This document shows positions 48,401 to 58,392 of a DNA stretch of 64,000 bases, piece after piece. The DNA is from Antedon mediterranea. Lineage: Eukaryota; Echinodermata; Crinoidea; Comatulida; Antedonidae. How positions within the stretch are numbered: the stretch's first letter is position 1; every line of letters begins with the position of its first letter. The notes beneath the pieces were generated by a model that saw nothing but the letters and a program-made list of their open reading frames with translations, was not told the origin of the DNA and made no database searches. The stretch lies in assembly GCF_964355755.1 (NCBI RefSeq), contig NC_092674.1, positions 13,953,001 to 14,017,000 on the forward strand, read 5' to 3'. A program made the position numbers and the translations under genes.

Positions 48401-50830
48401 ATATATAAATTATGGTTAATTCTGACATAGGCGAGCACAATGCAAACACTTCGGTACAAATCTCCGCCTTGGAGACCTACCTTATCTATCTCAGATGTAC
48501 CGCGAAACGTAGATTTGATAACATTAGTTTTCACATCGACGCTATTGTTCCATATTTCAATCTTAGGAATATATTATAAAGGGTTTTATAAGAAATTTTC
48601 TGATTTCAATCGTTAAATTTTAACTCTGCGCGCGGTAGAAGTAATTTCCGGGTTCACGGTAAGGTGTTGGTTTCAACCAGGGAGTTGTAAAACAACTACC
48701 TGTTTCAAGTGCTTGGTGGCGATAGCCATTTTGTGTTTTTTGTTTATTTTCGGACCACGCGTGTGAAGGTATATAATAGTAGTACATAAACCCCGATAGC
48801 CGAGTTGTTGAGTAAGCTGCCAAGACTTTATGTATAATGTGCGCTATCTGTGTCCTGTCAGGACCCTGGGATACTTCTGCCCATGTTGCAAGCCATCTAA
48901 AACGTCTTTTTTCTTAGGCCACTGTGTCGCGGAATAATGTATTAATTATACCAATTAGGATGGTATTTATTTGAATAAACGCCCGGAACACCTCCCCAAT
49001 AAAACATCAATTAAAATAATTATCTCGCTACCAACCCCACCCCAAATACATCTATTAAACGCCCATCCACAATATTATATTTATAACCCAATTATACTAT
49101 TTTAGTAGATTTCTTCGGACTATTATCTACAATTTACCAAGCATTTGTTATTCTTTCTTACCAATTTTCATCTATATATAAATTTACGTAAGGGCAACAT
49201 TCGATAAATCGCAGTTTATTTCTAGAATTTTTACTCGATGGTATGTAAAGTTGGTTCGTACTTTCGGTACTGATTTTAACCATCTGATGTAACCATTGTT
49301 TACTAATTAAATTGAGTTAGATAATTAGTTATTGACGATTAAAACGAATTTAGGTTCAACGATTTGCCCCAAATAGGGGTGTTTCGTGGTCGTGGTATAC
49401 ACTGTCTAATGGATGTCCAACTTGAAAAATACCCGCAGACAATAGTGCGAGGATGCTTCGCATTTTCCTATCTCCTCCTACGATAATTGTTTTTAATAGC
49501 TGAAAACCGGTTGAACACCTCGAGTACAGCATCATAATGTTGAAGACAGGCCGATTTTCTTTAAAAAATACTATTTTGATAGATTTAATATACGTTTTTA
49601 CAAATGTTTTGATCTGCGATAAATGGAACATTCCAATCTCTGTTCCACAAGTGTCTATTCCCTCAGGCGTCGTAAAGACACGTACTGTACAGTCATAACA
49701 GAAATTCGATACATTTTTTTCCAATCTGTGGAATCCTTTTTTTTAACGCATAATGAGCTACCCTTTCCAGTCGCCGTCTATTATGTACAATCAACTTTAT
49801 TATTGCAGCTAAACCACCACCAACACCACCACCCTCCCCTCACTGGCATGAGTAGCGTTGTAAAGCCAGTAGAGGACAGGCCTACAGTACGAATGATCAG
49901 TACATGCCCTAAACGCAGAACAACTTTGGTGGTTGGGAAACAACTTAATTTTCAATACAAGTTGGGTAGTGGGTAGCATAATTGGCTCTATGAAACACTT
50001 GACCATTAGGCCTACTAATTAAGTTGAGTTAGATAATTATTTATTGACGATTAAAGCGAATTTACGATTTGCCCCGAATAGAGGTGTTTAATATATTACT
50101 GACAGTTCCTTCTGAACGTTTGTAATCATGTAACTTCAAAAAAATATAAACGTCGTATTAGTGATGTATCGTTACATGTACTGTACTATTTCACTCGACT
50201 ATGACGGTGACAGTTTCAACAAAGTATTAAATCGCAATGTTTTACTGTGTTTACTGGTATATTATTTGTAAAACATGAAAACAATTCATATTTCGTTACT
50301 AAATCGATAAAGAATATATTTAAAAATTGTTCGTCTTTGCATCCATCCTCTTCCCCATCCCTCAACCCAAATGTTACATACAAAACACAAATTCAGTTTG
50401 TTTCTTATTTTGTGACAAACTTCTTTTTCGGAAGTAATTCCCGGAGTGCTAATTTTAGTTGAGTACATAAATCACCGTGTCTATTTATTCGTTCCTGTAA
50501 ACAACATGTATTATTGTCCTGCATGTGCATTTGAAGTCGCCAGTTTTTTAAACGCTGAAATTACTATGTATTCGAGAACCATCTGTGGGCACGACCTAGA
50601 TGGTACGCGAGCGAAGCGAGCGTACCATCTAGTATCTACAATAAACACTATACGCCTAAAACGCTATTAATCATCTAAGACACTTAGGTTAGTGAGTACG
50701 TTTAGTTTTACGAATATCAAAAGCATAGTAACCGACCGAAATTGTCCAGGCCAGAATGTCCTTTTAAAACTGTTTACGACCCGAGACATTATCATTCCGA
50801 GAACCATCGTCTACACTTCTTCAGTAATTA
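48400..50830. repeat. Inverted intronic duplication, arm 2
   Basis: This carries inverted matches to 34235-35800 (see that entry), interrupted by non-homologous DNA at about 49150-50560. Two similar stretches, 49270-49380 and 49990-50100, share TTGAGTTAGATAATTA and GATTTGCCCC. Open frames at 49356-49724 and 49623-49976 overlap on opposite strands and match nothing I recognise. Confidence 0.65.
50596..50632. repeat. 13-bp hairpin with GCGAGCGAAGCGAGCG core
   Basis: CTAGATGGTACGC (50596-50608) is the exact inverse of GCGTACCATCTAG (50620-50632), around an 11-nt loop GAGCGAAGCGA. The inverted partner at 34240-34262 has CTCGCTTCGCTCGC but lacks the outer stem. It may mark the terminus of a small mobile element. 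Confidence 0.65.
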
Positions 50831-51145
50831 TTATTAATATTTATAAAGATTAAACAAGTTATTACAAAGTGTGACACCAGTTGTTACAAAACCTTGGTTA
50901 ATCTGACTTTCAAATTTCAAGATTAACCTTGACGAGGCAGCGGTGTTCCGAACCATGTGAGGGGTACAACCGTGCAGTTCTCGACAATTTAGTTGCAACA
51001 AAAATGATCTGTAATATGACCCGCGATGTGGTTGCTTCATTTAGGTATGTTATTACTGGCACACCCTTTAAATTGTAAAATTAAACACTTTTTAAATCAC
51101 ACTTAATTATATAGTAATATTATTATTAATGTGTGTAACACTTAC
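50831..51145. other. Noncoding, start of module 1 copy E
   Basis: Homologous to 55740-56050 and 36960-37085 (CAAGATTAACCTTGACGAGG, GTGCAGTTCTCGACAATTT, ATGACCCGCGATG). No gene is seen apart from the adjoining exon. Confidence 0.7.
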
Positions 51146-51244
51146 TTTGGCCTGAAGATCCAATTTAGCACCTTCCTTGAGTAAAATAGTGCAAACACCT
51201 GTGTGGCCGTTTTGTGCAGCCAAATGTAAAGGTGACCACCCATC
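51146..51244 (-). CDS. Ankyrin-repeat exon E (one 33-aa repeat)
   Basis: The 99-nt, phase-0 exon encodes DGWSPLHLAAQNGHTGVC to ..LLKEGAKLDLQAK. It has a TTTCAG acceptor and a GTAAGT donor. It differs from exon A by only a handful of bases (H for N at residue 7, G for D at 16, K for N at 33). The surrounding introns are also nearly identical to copy A, so A and E are a recent duplicate pair 47 kb apart. Confidence 0.92.
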
Positions 51245-51632
51245 CTGAAATATTACAAACATTATGTTATAGTAATTTTTCTCTAAACAAACTATTATAA
51301 TATTGTCCTGAAATCAATACGATGTGATCAATTGAAAATGACGTTATAGATTTAAATAATGCTACATTATTAAATTAAATACGTATACATTTGTCTTTCT
51401 TGTATAATATTTTTATATAAGTGCTTTGTAAATGTATAAAAACAAATAAGTGGGCTTTTTTGCCTAAAAAGTAAACACTTCATCCGATAGTACTAACTAG
51501 TCTGAGTGTAAATTATGATAAAGGGGCGTTTGAACTGGCAGTTACAGCTAAAATATCCAGGATTCAAATTTTGTTCAGGTAACACATTTTGACTGCTAAA
51601 TTCTTACCATTCATGGTTTCATTTTACCGTTA

Positions 51633-52138
51633 TAATAATAATATAATAATACCACATTTATATAGCGCTGTAGTGAATATTTTAGTTGGTTCCGACCTTT
51701 CTCAGGCGTATATATAACTCCACGCGACGTACACTGTCACTGAATGATAACTCATACAAAAAGTATATTTAACTCAACTAGAACTTTTATTCCTTGTAAC
51801 TCGATTAATACATCTTACTACCAGTCAAGTCTTATTTTCTTTATCATCTTTCCGTTTATCTACTCTGATCTTTATTCTCTCTTTTCCCCCCTAATATCTA
51901 TTACATTCCACTTTTATACTGGACATGCAAATTTTAGGCTTCAGAGGAGGATAACATTTTCCCTCCAAAAATTATACAATTTTGATTGGCTAATAATATT
52001 TGGCGGACCTGGTCTAAAGCATCCTTATCTAAATATAGGGAATCAGAACATAAATAATATGACAAGCGCCCTTTTCATGAGTAATCATGCTCAAAGGCGC
52101 TTTACAAGCATTATTACCCCAGTATTTGTTGGGATCAA
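51633..52138 (-). mobile_element. SINE-like insertion with L2-type tail
   Basis: The uninterrupted copy at 4450-4470 reads TTTTACCGTTACTTGG. Here ACCGTTA occurs at 51626-51632 and again at 52139-52145, so 506 bp were inserted with a 7-bp target duplication. On the minus strand it ends CAGCGCTATATAAATGTGG followed by (ATT)n, close to the tail of the L2-like fragment at 44280-44340. It also holds TGTAAAGCGCCTTTGAGC near its start. No protein: the 143-codon plus-strand open frame here is incidental. No tRNA head was recognised. Confidence 0.8.
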
Positions 52139-52171
52139 ACCGTTACTTGGAGGGGATATGTTTTTACGGTT

Positions 52172-53870
52172 CTAGGACACCTACCCCCTAGACAGTTACC
52201 CCCCGGATGTTTACCACCCGGACAACTACCCCCTTAGGACAACTACCCCCCGGACAACTACCCCCCGGACAACTACCCCCTTAGGACAATTACCCCCTTA
52301 GGATAACAACCCCCCGGACAACTACCCCCCGGACAACCACCCCCTTAGGACAACTACCCCCTTAGGATAACTACCCCCCGGTCAACTACCCCCCGGTCAA
52401 CTACCCCCCGGTCAACTACCCCCCGGTCAACTACCCCCCCCCCCAATCCAAAAGTAGACAAATATATAGGACCGGTTTCTGTAAAAATGAAATCATCTGT
52501 TTTTAACGGGTGTTTCGAAACTAGAGACCGGAGACCAGAGACCTGACACGAGACCCAATACGAAAAGGGAGATCTATATTTGGGTCTCCCTTTTCGTATA
52601 TTAGGGTCTCCCTTTTCGTATAGTGTGGTCTCTCTTTTCGTATAGTGGGGTCTCCCTTTTCTTATAGTGGGTCTCCCTTTTCGTATATTTAGGTCTCCCA
52701 TTTCGTATATTTGGGTCTCCCTTTTCGTATATTTGGTCTCCATTTTCGTATATTTAGGTCTCCCTTTTCGTATATTAGGGTCTCCCTTTTCGTATAGTGG
52801 GGTCTCCCTTTTCGTATAGTGGGGTCTCCCTTTTCGTACGTGGGTCTCCCTTTTCGTATATTTAGGTCTCCCTTTTCGTATTGGGTCTCGGGTCTCTGGT
52901 CTCTGGTCTCGGGTCTCTAGTTTCGAAACACCCGTTTTTAACCGATTATTCTGTTTAACAGCACGCTAGACCCTAGATGTGCTAGATTTAAAGTACCGTA
53001 TTTATTGAAAAAACGGCCTGGGCTGTTTATTGTTTATGTGGTTTTTAGGTGGACATTTATTGGAAGAAAGTTGTTTATTCAATGGGAGGGGGTATAATCT
53101 AATGGAAATAGACGCCGATTATTCCATATGATGTTTCATGGGAGTGACATGGTCACCGTTTATTTGAGGGGAATTTATTTAAAGATCGACGTTTATTCGG
53201 TGAGTGAACATTGAGGTCAAATATCAAAAGTGATATTATTCTTCAAGTTTACAAAAATACATATATGACAAATTTGAGACAAAAATTAATTCTTTTAAGA
53301 CCAGTGGTTATCGAAGCATTGTCCTGACGCAAAAATTATTATTATTATTAGCGAACCCAGTCTTTACAGTAAATACATGGAGTACTATATAATACGTTCG
53401 ACTATCCTATGATCATGTGTGACAATCTTCAGTTTATACCACCAGGCTATATTTATGTTCAATCTTTTACTTTTGTTTACAATAATGAATAGTAATTCGT
53501 CAAAGTAACGAATTAAAATATAGTTATTAATTAATAGTTGCAGAGTCAGGTTGTTGAATGGTCTGGGTGGTTAGGGTGTTCTAAAGGGATAGTTTTCTGG
53601 GTGGTAATTGTCCGGGGGGTAATTGTCCGGGAGGTAATTGTCCGGGGGGTAATTGTTCCTAGGGGGTAATTGTCCGGGGGGTAGTTGTCCAGGGGGTAGT
53701 TGTCCTAAGGGGGTTGTTGTCCTAAGGGGGTAGTTGTCCGGGGGGTATTTGTCCGGGGGGTAGTTGTCCTAAAGGGGTAGTTGTCCTAAGGGGGTAGTGG
53801 TCCAGGTGGTGGTTGTCCGGGGGGTAGTTGTCCGGGGGGTAAATGTCCAGGGGGTGAATATCCGGATACG
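52172..53870. repeat. Inverted pair of GGACAACTACCCCC minisatellites
   Basis: The left array (52172-52445) has about 15 units of GGACAACTACCCCC with TTA or CCCC variants. The right array (53575-53870) has the inverse, GGGGGTAGTTGTCC, about 17 units. About 1.1 kb between them holds the MITE at 52507-52934 and AT-rich DNA with GTTTATT-GGGG motifs (53020-53200). The pair could fold into a large hairpin like the foldback at 1.7-3.8 kb. An open frame on the minus strand at 52354-52743 is only minisatellite translation. Confidence 0.85.
52507..52934. mobile_element. MITE with perfect TIRs and internal minisatellite
   Basis: CGGGTGTTTCGAAACTAGAG and its inverse form 23-bp perfect terminal repeats (extending to about 37 bp with mismatches). 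TTTTTAA occurs directly outside at 52500-52506 and 52935-52941 as a 7-bp target duplication. The 428-bp interior is a tandem array of GGTCTCCCTTTTCGTATA-like units (about 13). No coding capacity. Superfamily unknown. Confidence 0.85.
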
Positions 53871-54138
53871 GTTTTTACTCGGGGTACCCGAGTCTAGTAC
53901 TTACTCATTTTCTCCTCCACCATCTGGACACTATTGAGTAAAAAGTGCGATTTTTAAAGTACTACTCCTCCCTTATTAGTTGTAGTATTGAGCTGGGATT
54001 TGGCATGAACATACTACAGGGACATGTCCTCAAAGCTATAGAGCCGGATTTTTAATTTTTTGTTAATTAATTTGTTTAATTAAGAATCCACAATGTGTGA
54101 CACACACCACAGCGTTATGTAGTTATATGGTTATATGC

Positions 54139-54210
54139 GGCTTCTTGGCGTAGTGGTTATCACGTTTGCTCAATACGCAGAAGGTACCTGGTTCGAGCCC
54201 GGGCTAAACC
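54139..54210 (+). tRNA. Degenerate tRNA-like sequence
   Basis: 72 nt fit a tRNA layout: box A TGGCGTAGTGG, anticodon arm TTTGC-TCAATAC-GCAGA (anticodon AAT if read literally) and T arm CCTGG-TTCGAGC-CCGGG. The acceptor stem GGCTTCT/CTAAACC has three mismatches and position 33 is C, not T. T8 terminator-like DNA follows at once. It is probably a pseudogene related to tRNA-Val, or a SINE head. Confidence 0.45.
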
Positions 54211-54420
54211 TTTTTTTTTAAACTTTATGGTGAAAAGTACTGTATACGCAATATGATAATTATACACAGTATATCTTATTATTATTTTTTTAAATACTTA
54301 TTTTGTGAAATCGGTAATTATCACTTTTACACATGTTTATTTTGCTTTGTGCTTATTACCATTTATTTGTAATTTAAATGGATTAAAAAACTTTCTGTAA
54401 CCCACAATTTCAATGTAAGA

Positions 54421-54492
54421 GGTTTCGTAGTGTAGTGGTTGTCAAGTCTGCTTAACACGCAGAAGGTCCCGGTTCGAGCCCTGGCGAAATCT
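54421..54492 (+). tRNA. tRNA-Val(AAC)-like gene
   Basis: A 72-nt cloverleaf can be drawn. The acceptor GGTTTCG pairs fully with CGAAATC (one G-T). D arm GTGTAGTGGTTGTCAA; anticodon stem TCTGC/GCAGA with loop TTAACAC, giving anticodon AAC with T33 present. The T arm CCCGG-TTCGAGC-CCTGG has one mismatch, and the D stem has one change from the usual Val GTG/CAC. TATTTTTC follows as a plausible pol III terminator. It may be a real gene, a young pseudogene or the head of a tRNA-derived repeat. Confidence 0.6.
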
Positions 54493-54554
54493 ATTTTTCT
54501 TTAACTTTCTAACTGTATACGTCTGTATACAGCTTCTTTCGCTGTACCCCGAGT

Positions 54555-55483
54555 ATTGCACATTCGTGCTTGTTTTAAATGTTTTATAAAATCAAATAAA
54601 AATCTCGATTCATATCTATTTATTGTATCATTTTGCATAAAATACAGTGTTGCTCTACAGTACCATCCAAAAACTGAAAAAAAAACACGAAATATCATTC
54701 TCTAACATTCAGTGCCCTAAAGGCATATGGTAACAATGATTACAGAATCTATTACGAGAGGTGATGGACCTTTTCTTTGAACGTCAAATAGTACATTGGA
54801 AGGTCGGGTCCTCAGTAAAGTATCTTATAAAAATGAGTACTGTAGTCCTATATGTGATGCATAACTAAAAATACGTTACAGCTAATTCCTGCATGTGGTC
54901 TCGGTAAACTATAAAACAAGGAATAATGAGAATACTTTCAATGACAGATTTATAAAAAAAGATGTATGCCTAATGTGACTTGTTTTATTGTTAAATAACT
55001 ATGTAACTATGCATTTTTTGATAGGGATGTAATGGGATAAAACGATCATCATTACATTCCCTTTCCGATGGATGGATGGTTCAGTGTGGAATGTCGGCCA
55101 TTTAAAAATACAAATGGCACCTAACTCTTTTGAATTCAGCAACTCAAGAATAACAAAGTTAGCCAATAAAATCTATTTTGGCACACATATCGAGCTGGAG
55201 CTAGTTTTCCTTACATATATGTGACTGTATTATACCGTATCATAATGTAGTATATTTTAAATTTTGACATGACATAATAAACATTGAAAGTTCTTTCTAA
55301 CAGATTTTTCTCCGGGTACGCGCCGCCGTCTTCTTTATATCTTTACATAGATTGTATATTGCTGCAGCTTTCAATAAGCCGTGCGGAGGATTCATGTAAT
55401 GTCTCTTAGTATTAACAGGGAAGAGTTAAATTACGTAAATTAACTCTTCCCTGGTATTAAAGGGTAACACCGCGGCTTTAAAA
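54555..55483. repeat. Module 1 copy E, resumed
   Basis: This continues copy E after the insertions: AAAATCTCGATTCATATC, GTAACAATGATTACAGAATC, ATGACATAATAAACATTG and GGGTAACACCGCGGCTTT match 4500-5510 and 56600-57380, with a diverged part at 54980-55200. No gene is seen. Confidence 0.7.
55416..55453. mobile_element. 38-bp hairpin insertion with 7-bp target duplication
   Basis: CAGGGAAGAGTTAA and its exact inverse TTAACTCTTCCCTG (14-bp stem, 10-nt loop ATTACGTAAA) are inserted where the paralogous copies at 5476 and 61483 read TTAGTATTAAAGGG. GTATTAA is duplicated at 55409-55415 and 55454-55460. CAGGG termini recall hAT elements, whose duplications are usually 8 bp. Confidence 0.8.
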
Positions 55484-55620
55484 TGTATATTATGAATATA
55501 CATTGCTGAACCACCACTCATTCGTCCAAGACGGGAATCATTTATTAAGTTGTAATTTTCAAGATCTATTATATTCGGATTATTGTCGTCAAACCATGTC
55601 TCTGACATTACAATTACTGT
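55484..55620 (-). pseudogene. LINE endonuclease fragment
   Basis: The minus-strand frame MSETWFDDNNPNIIDLENYN, then DSRLGRMSGGSAMYIHN, matches the SETWL..R..GGGVAIYI region of the APE-type endonuclease in CR1/Rex1/jockey LINEs, including the catalytic Glu of SET. About 45 codons remain, starting at the point where module 1 homology to 5500 breaks off. It may be from the same family as the RT fragments at 44.6, 57.4 and 62 kb. Confidence 0.75.
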
Positions 55621-56056
55621 AAATGTATGTTTTAATGACGTTATTATTACAGTTGTAGACTATGTATAAATATTATAATGTACCGCGATGGTAAGCCGAC
55701 TTGCAAAAAAATTAATAATATTACAAGTAATATGTATTATTAATTTATAAAGATTAAACAAGTTATTACAAAGTGTGACATCAGTTGTTCCAAAACCTTG
55801 ATTAATCTGACTTTACAATGTCAAGATTAACCTTGACGAGGCAGCGGTGTTCCGAACCATGTGAGGGGTACAACCGTGCAGTTCTCAACAATTTAGTCAT
55901 CCTCGCAAAAAAAAATGATCTGTAATATGACCCGCGATGTTGTTGCTTCATTTAGGTATGTTATTACTGGCACGCCCTTTAAATTGTAAAATTAAACACT
56001 CTTTTAATCACACTTAATTATTTAGTAATATTATTATTAATTTTTGTAACACTTAC
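55621..56056. other. Noncoding, start of module 1 copy F
   Basis: 55640-55740 resembles 48310-48400. 55740-56056 is the module 1 lead-in shared with copies A and E (GTGCAGTTCTCAACAATTTA, ATGACCCGCGATG). No gene is seen. Confidence 0.65.
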
Positions 56057-56155
56057 TTTGCCATAAAGATCCAATTTAGCACCTGCCTTGAGCAAAATAG
56101 TGCAAACATCTGTGTGGCCGTTTTCTGCAGCCACATATAAAGGTGACACTCCATC
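56057..56155 (-). CDS. Ankyrin-repeat exon F (one 33-aa repeat)
   Basis: The 99-nt, phase-0 exon encodes DGVSPLYVAAENGHTDVC to ..LLKAGAKLDLYGK. It has a TTTCAG acceptor and a GTAAGT donor. It is the most 5' ankyrin exon in the window on the gene's strand. Module 1 intron DNA surrounds it; the spacing to exon E is 4.9 kb, the shortest unit length in the array. Confidence 0.92.
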
Positions 56156-57386
56156 CTGAAATATTACAAACATTATGTTATAGTATTTTCTCTCTCTAAA
56201 CAAAGAATTATAATTTTGTCCTAAAATCAATACGATGTGATCAATTAAAAATGACGTTATAGATTTAAATAATGCTACATTGTTAAATTTAATAAAGAGT
56301 ATTAAGCCTTTTCTTTAAGATAATGTATTGTATACGTATACATTTTTCTTTCTTGTATAACAATGTTTTATAGTGCTTTATAAATGTATAAAAAAATTAT
56401 AAATAAGTGTGTTTTTTTTGCCTGAAAAGTAAACACTTCATCCGGTATTGCTAACTAGTCCGAGTGTAAATTATGATAACGTGACCTTTGAACTGGCAGT
56501 TACAGTTTAAAATCTAGGCTCCAAATTCTGTTCAGGTAACACATTTTGACTGATAACTTCTTACTATTGGTTTAATGTTACCGTTACTCTTGGAGGAGAT
56601 ATATGTCTTTTTTAAATGTTTTATAAAATAAAAAAAATCTCGATTTATATCCATTTATTGTATCATTTTGCATAAAATACAGTGTTGCCCTACAACACAA
56701 TACAATGCAAAAACAAAAAACTGAAAAAACAACGACACGTCATTCTCTAACATCCAGTGCCCTAAAGGCATATTGTATTACAATGATTACGGAATCTATT
56801 ACGAGAGGTGATGGACCTTTTCTTTGAACGTTAAAATAGTGCATTGGATATGTTGGGTCTTGCAAAATTGAAAGTGTTTCCTCAGTAAAGTCTCTTATAA
56901 AAATGAATCAAATTGAGATCTGCCTAATTATAAGTACTGTAGTCATATACGTGAAGCATAACTAAAAATACGTTCCAACTAATTCTTACATGTGGTCCGG
57001 GTAAACTATAAAACAATGAATAATGAGATTTCTTTCAAGGACAGATTTATACAAAAAAAAAAGACGTAATGCCTAATGGGAGGGTTAACTCCAAAATATT
57101 TGGATTTTTTACGCAAAGGTAAAGCCTATTTGATATTAGGTTATTTTCCTTTTTTTCTGGGTTACTGTATGTGTTGAAAATACTGTATGGGTTGAAAATA
57201 CTGTATGGGTTAAAAAGGTCGTAAGATGTTAGTTTATTAGTATAGAGTACTGAAAACCATAATAGTAGGTAACATTTGTAATTGAGGGCGTTTTATTTGA
57301 CACGACAGAGCATGTGAACTCCCCAAAAACGTACCGTATCATAATGTAGTATTATTTTAAATTTTGAAATGACATAATAAACATTG
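56156..57386. repeat. Module 1 copy F, intronic part
   Basis: Colinear with 4117-5330: CCTGAAAAGTAAACACTTCA, GGAGGAGATATATG, GTAACAATGATTACGG-type box, TGTGGTCCGGGTAAAC, ACTGTATGGGTTGAAAA and ATGACATAATAAACATTG. No gene is seen. Confidence 0.8.
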
Positions 57387-58220
57387 GTAATTGGCAATGG
57401 TATCCTATCCAACAAAGAATCTACGAGTGTTGGAGCTCCTCAAGGATGTGTTATCTCTCCAATTTTGTTCTCTTTTTATTCTAGTAGTTTTAATATTTTA
57501 AGTAAAGATTGCAATATTGTAAAATACGCTGACGATACTGTAATTAGTGGTTATCTTTGCGATAGTAAGCATAATGTAAATGAATTTGTTAATGAAGTTG
57601 GAAGATTTGTTAATTGGTGTGAAGATATGAACTTAATACTTAATATTACTAAAACCAAAGAGATGATAAAAGATTTTCGTAAAACCGCAGTTGAACATAA
57701 TGTAATAACTATTAAAGAAACCGAGGTTGAAAGAGTAATCCAATACAAATACTTAGGTACTATAATTGACAACAAATTAAAATGGGAGTCAAACTCTCTC
57801 ATGATTTCCAAGAAGGCATCTCAAAGGCTCTACTTTCTCAGAAAACTCAAGCAAATTAGAGTTGATAACACTATTTTAATTCTATTTTATCAAAGTATTA
57901 TTCAAAGTATTTTATCTTTTAGCATTGGATGTTTTTATGGTAACTTTACTGAAAATGATAAGAAAAATATTGAGAGACCACGTAAAATTGCACAACGTAT
58001 TATTAAAGCTGATCTAACGCCTTGTTCATTTATCTATGAAAAGAGTATTCTAAAAAAAGTTAACAATATTATGAAAGACCCCACTCATCCGTTACATTAC
58101 TGTTATAACTTAAATAGATCAGGCATTAGGCTACGACCTCCAAGAGCAAATCTTTGTAGAACTAGAAAATCATTCGTTGTAAATAGCATTCATATTTTTA
58201 ATTCTAATGTAAGACGTTAA
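57387..58220 (+). pseudogene. Rex1-like LINE RT C-terminal half
   Basis: The frame is open from the insertion edge to 58220: VGAPQGCVISPILFSF (motif B), VKYADDTVISGY with YADD at residues 48-51, NITKTKEMIKDFRK, YKYLGTIIDNKLKW, SQRLYFLRKLKQI and a conserved end (RSGIRLRPPRANLCRTRKSF). Finger motifs and the endonuclease are missing, so it cannot act alone, although no internal stop is present. The apparent start codon at 57384 lies in host DNA. Confidence 0.9.
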
Positions 58221-58392
58221 TGCAATTTTTAATAGTTTTACATTTTTAACAGTATTTTTAACTTTTTATCTTGTATTTTTAATCTGTTATAATACTGCAC
58301 GTTTTTAAATTGTTGCAATACTGTTGTTTTAATCTACCAAGCAAAGTGAATTTCCATTTTATGGACAAATAAAATTTCTTGAATCTTGAATC
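57387..58392 (+). mobile_element. 5'-truncated Rex1-like LINE (about 1 kb)
   Basis: Copies A and E read ACATTGACAGTTCTTTC and ACATTGAAAGTTCTTTC without interruption. Here ACATTG is followed by LINE sequence, and TTGAAAGGTCTTTC resumes at 58393. The tail is (GAATCTT)n-like (GAATCTTGAATCTTG). The copy enters in the RT palm. Confidence 0.85.

Larger units (their letters stand above)
53876..54553. other. Interval bounded by inverted TACTCGGGGTAC words, holding two tRNA-like sequences
   Basis: TACTCGGGGTAC at about 53876-53888 has its inverse GTACCCCGAGTA at about 54542-54553. Host module 1 (TTTTAAATGTTTTATAAAAT) resumes shortly after, at about 54570. The interval contains two tRNA-like sequences about 280 bp apart and no ORF. 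It may be a single insertion; target duplications are not clear. Confidence 0.4.

Noticed and set aside
49356-49976. Overlapping 122- and 117-codon frames on opposite strands
   Set aside because: No family recognised, no splice or initiation context, and at most one could be real. Left unannotated.
51744-52175. 143-codon plus-strand frame
   Set aside because: It lies within the SINE-like insertion, runs antisense to it, crosses its border into host DNA and has no recognisable domain.
52354-52743. Minus-strand 129-codon frame with repeated RKGRP- and GVVDR-type peptides
   Set aside because: It is a translation of two minisatellite arrays and the MITE between them; no start context, homology or codon bias supports a gene.
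52560-52900. Regular GGTCTCCCTTTTCGTATA units resembling a CRISPR array
   Set aside because: Units are tandem with almost no unique spacers, lie inside a TIR element in a eukaryotic genome, and no cas gene is present. The same reasoning applies to the arrays at 1708-1960 and 24400-25220.
4015-56155. Reading the ankyrin repeats as a bacterial symbiont or horizontally acquired gene
   Set aside because: Each repeat is a separate exon with GT-AG borders inside metazoan-type introns, so they belong to the eukaryotic host.
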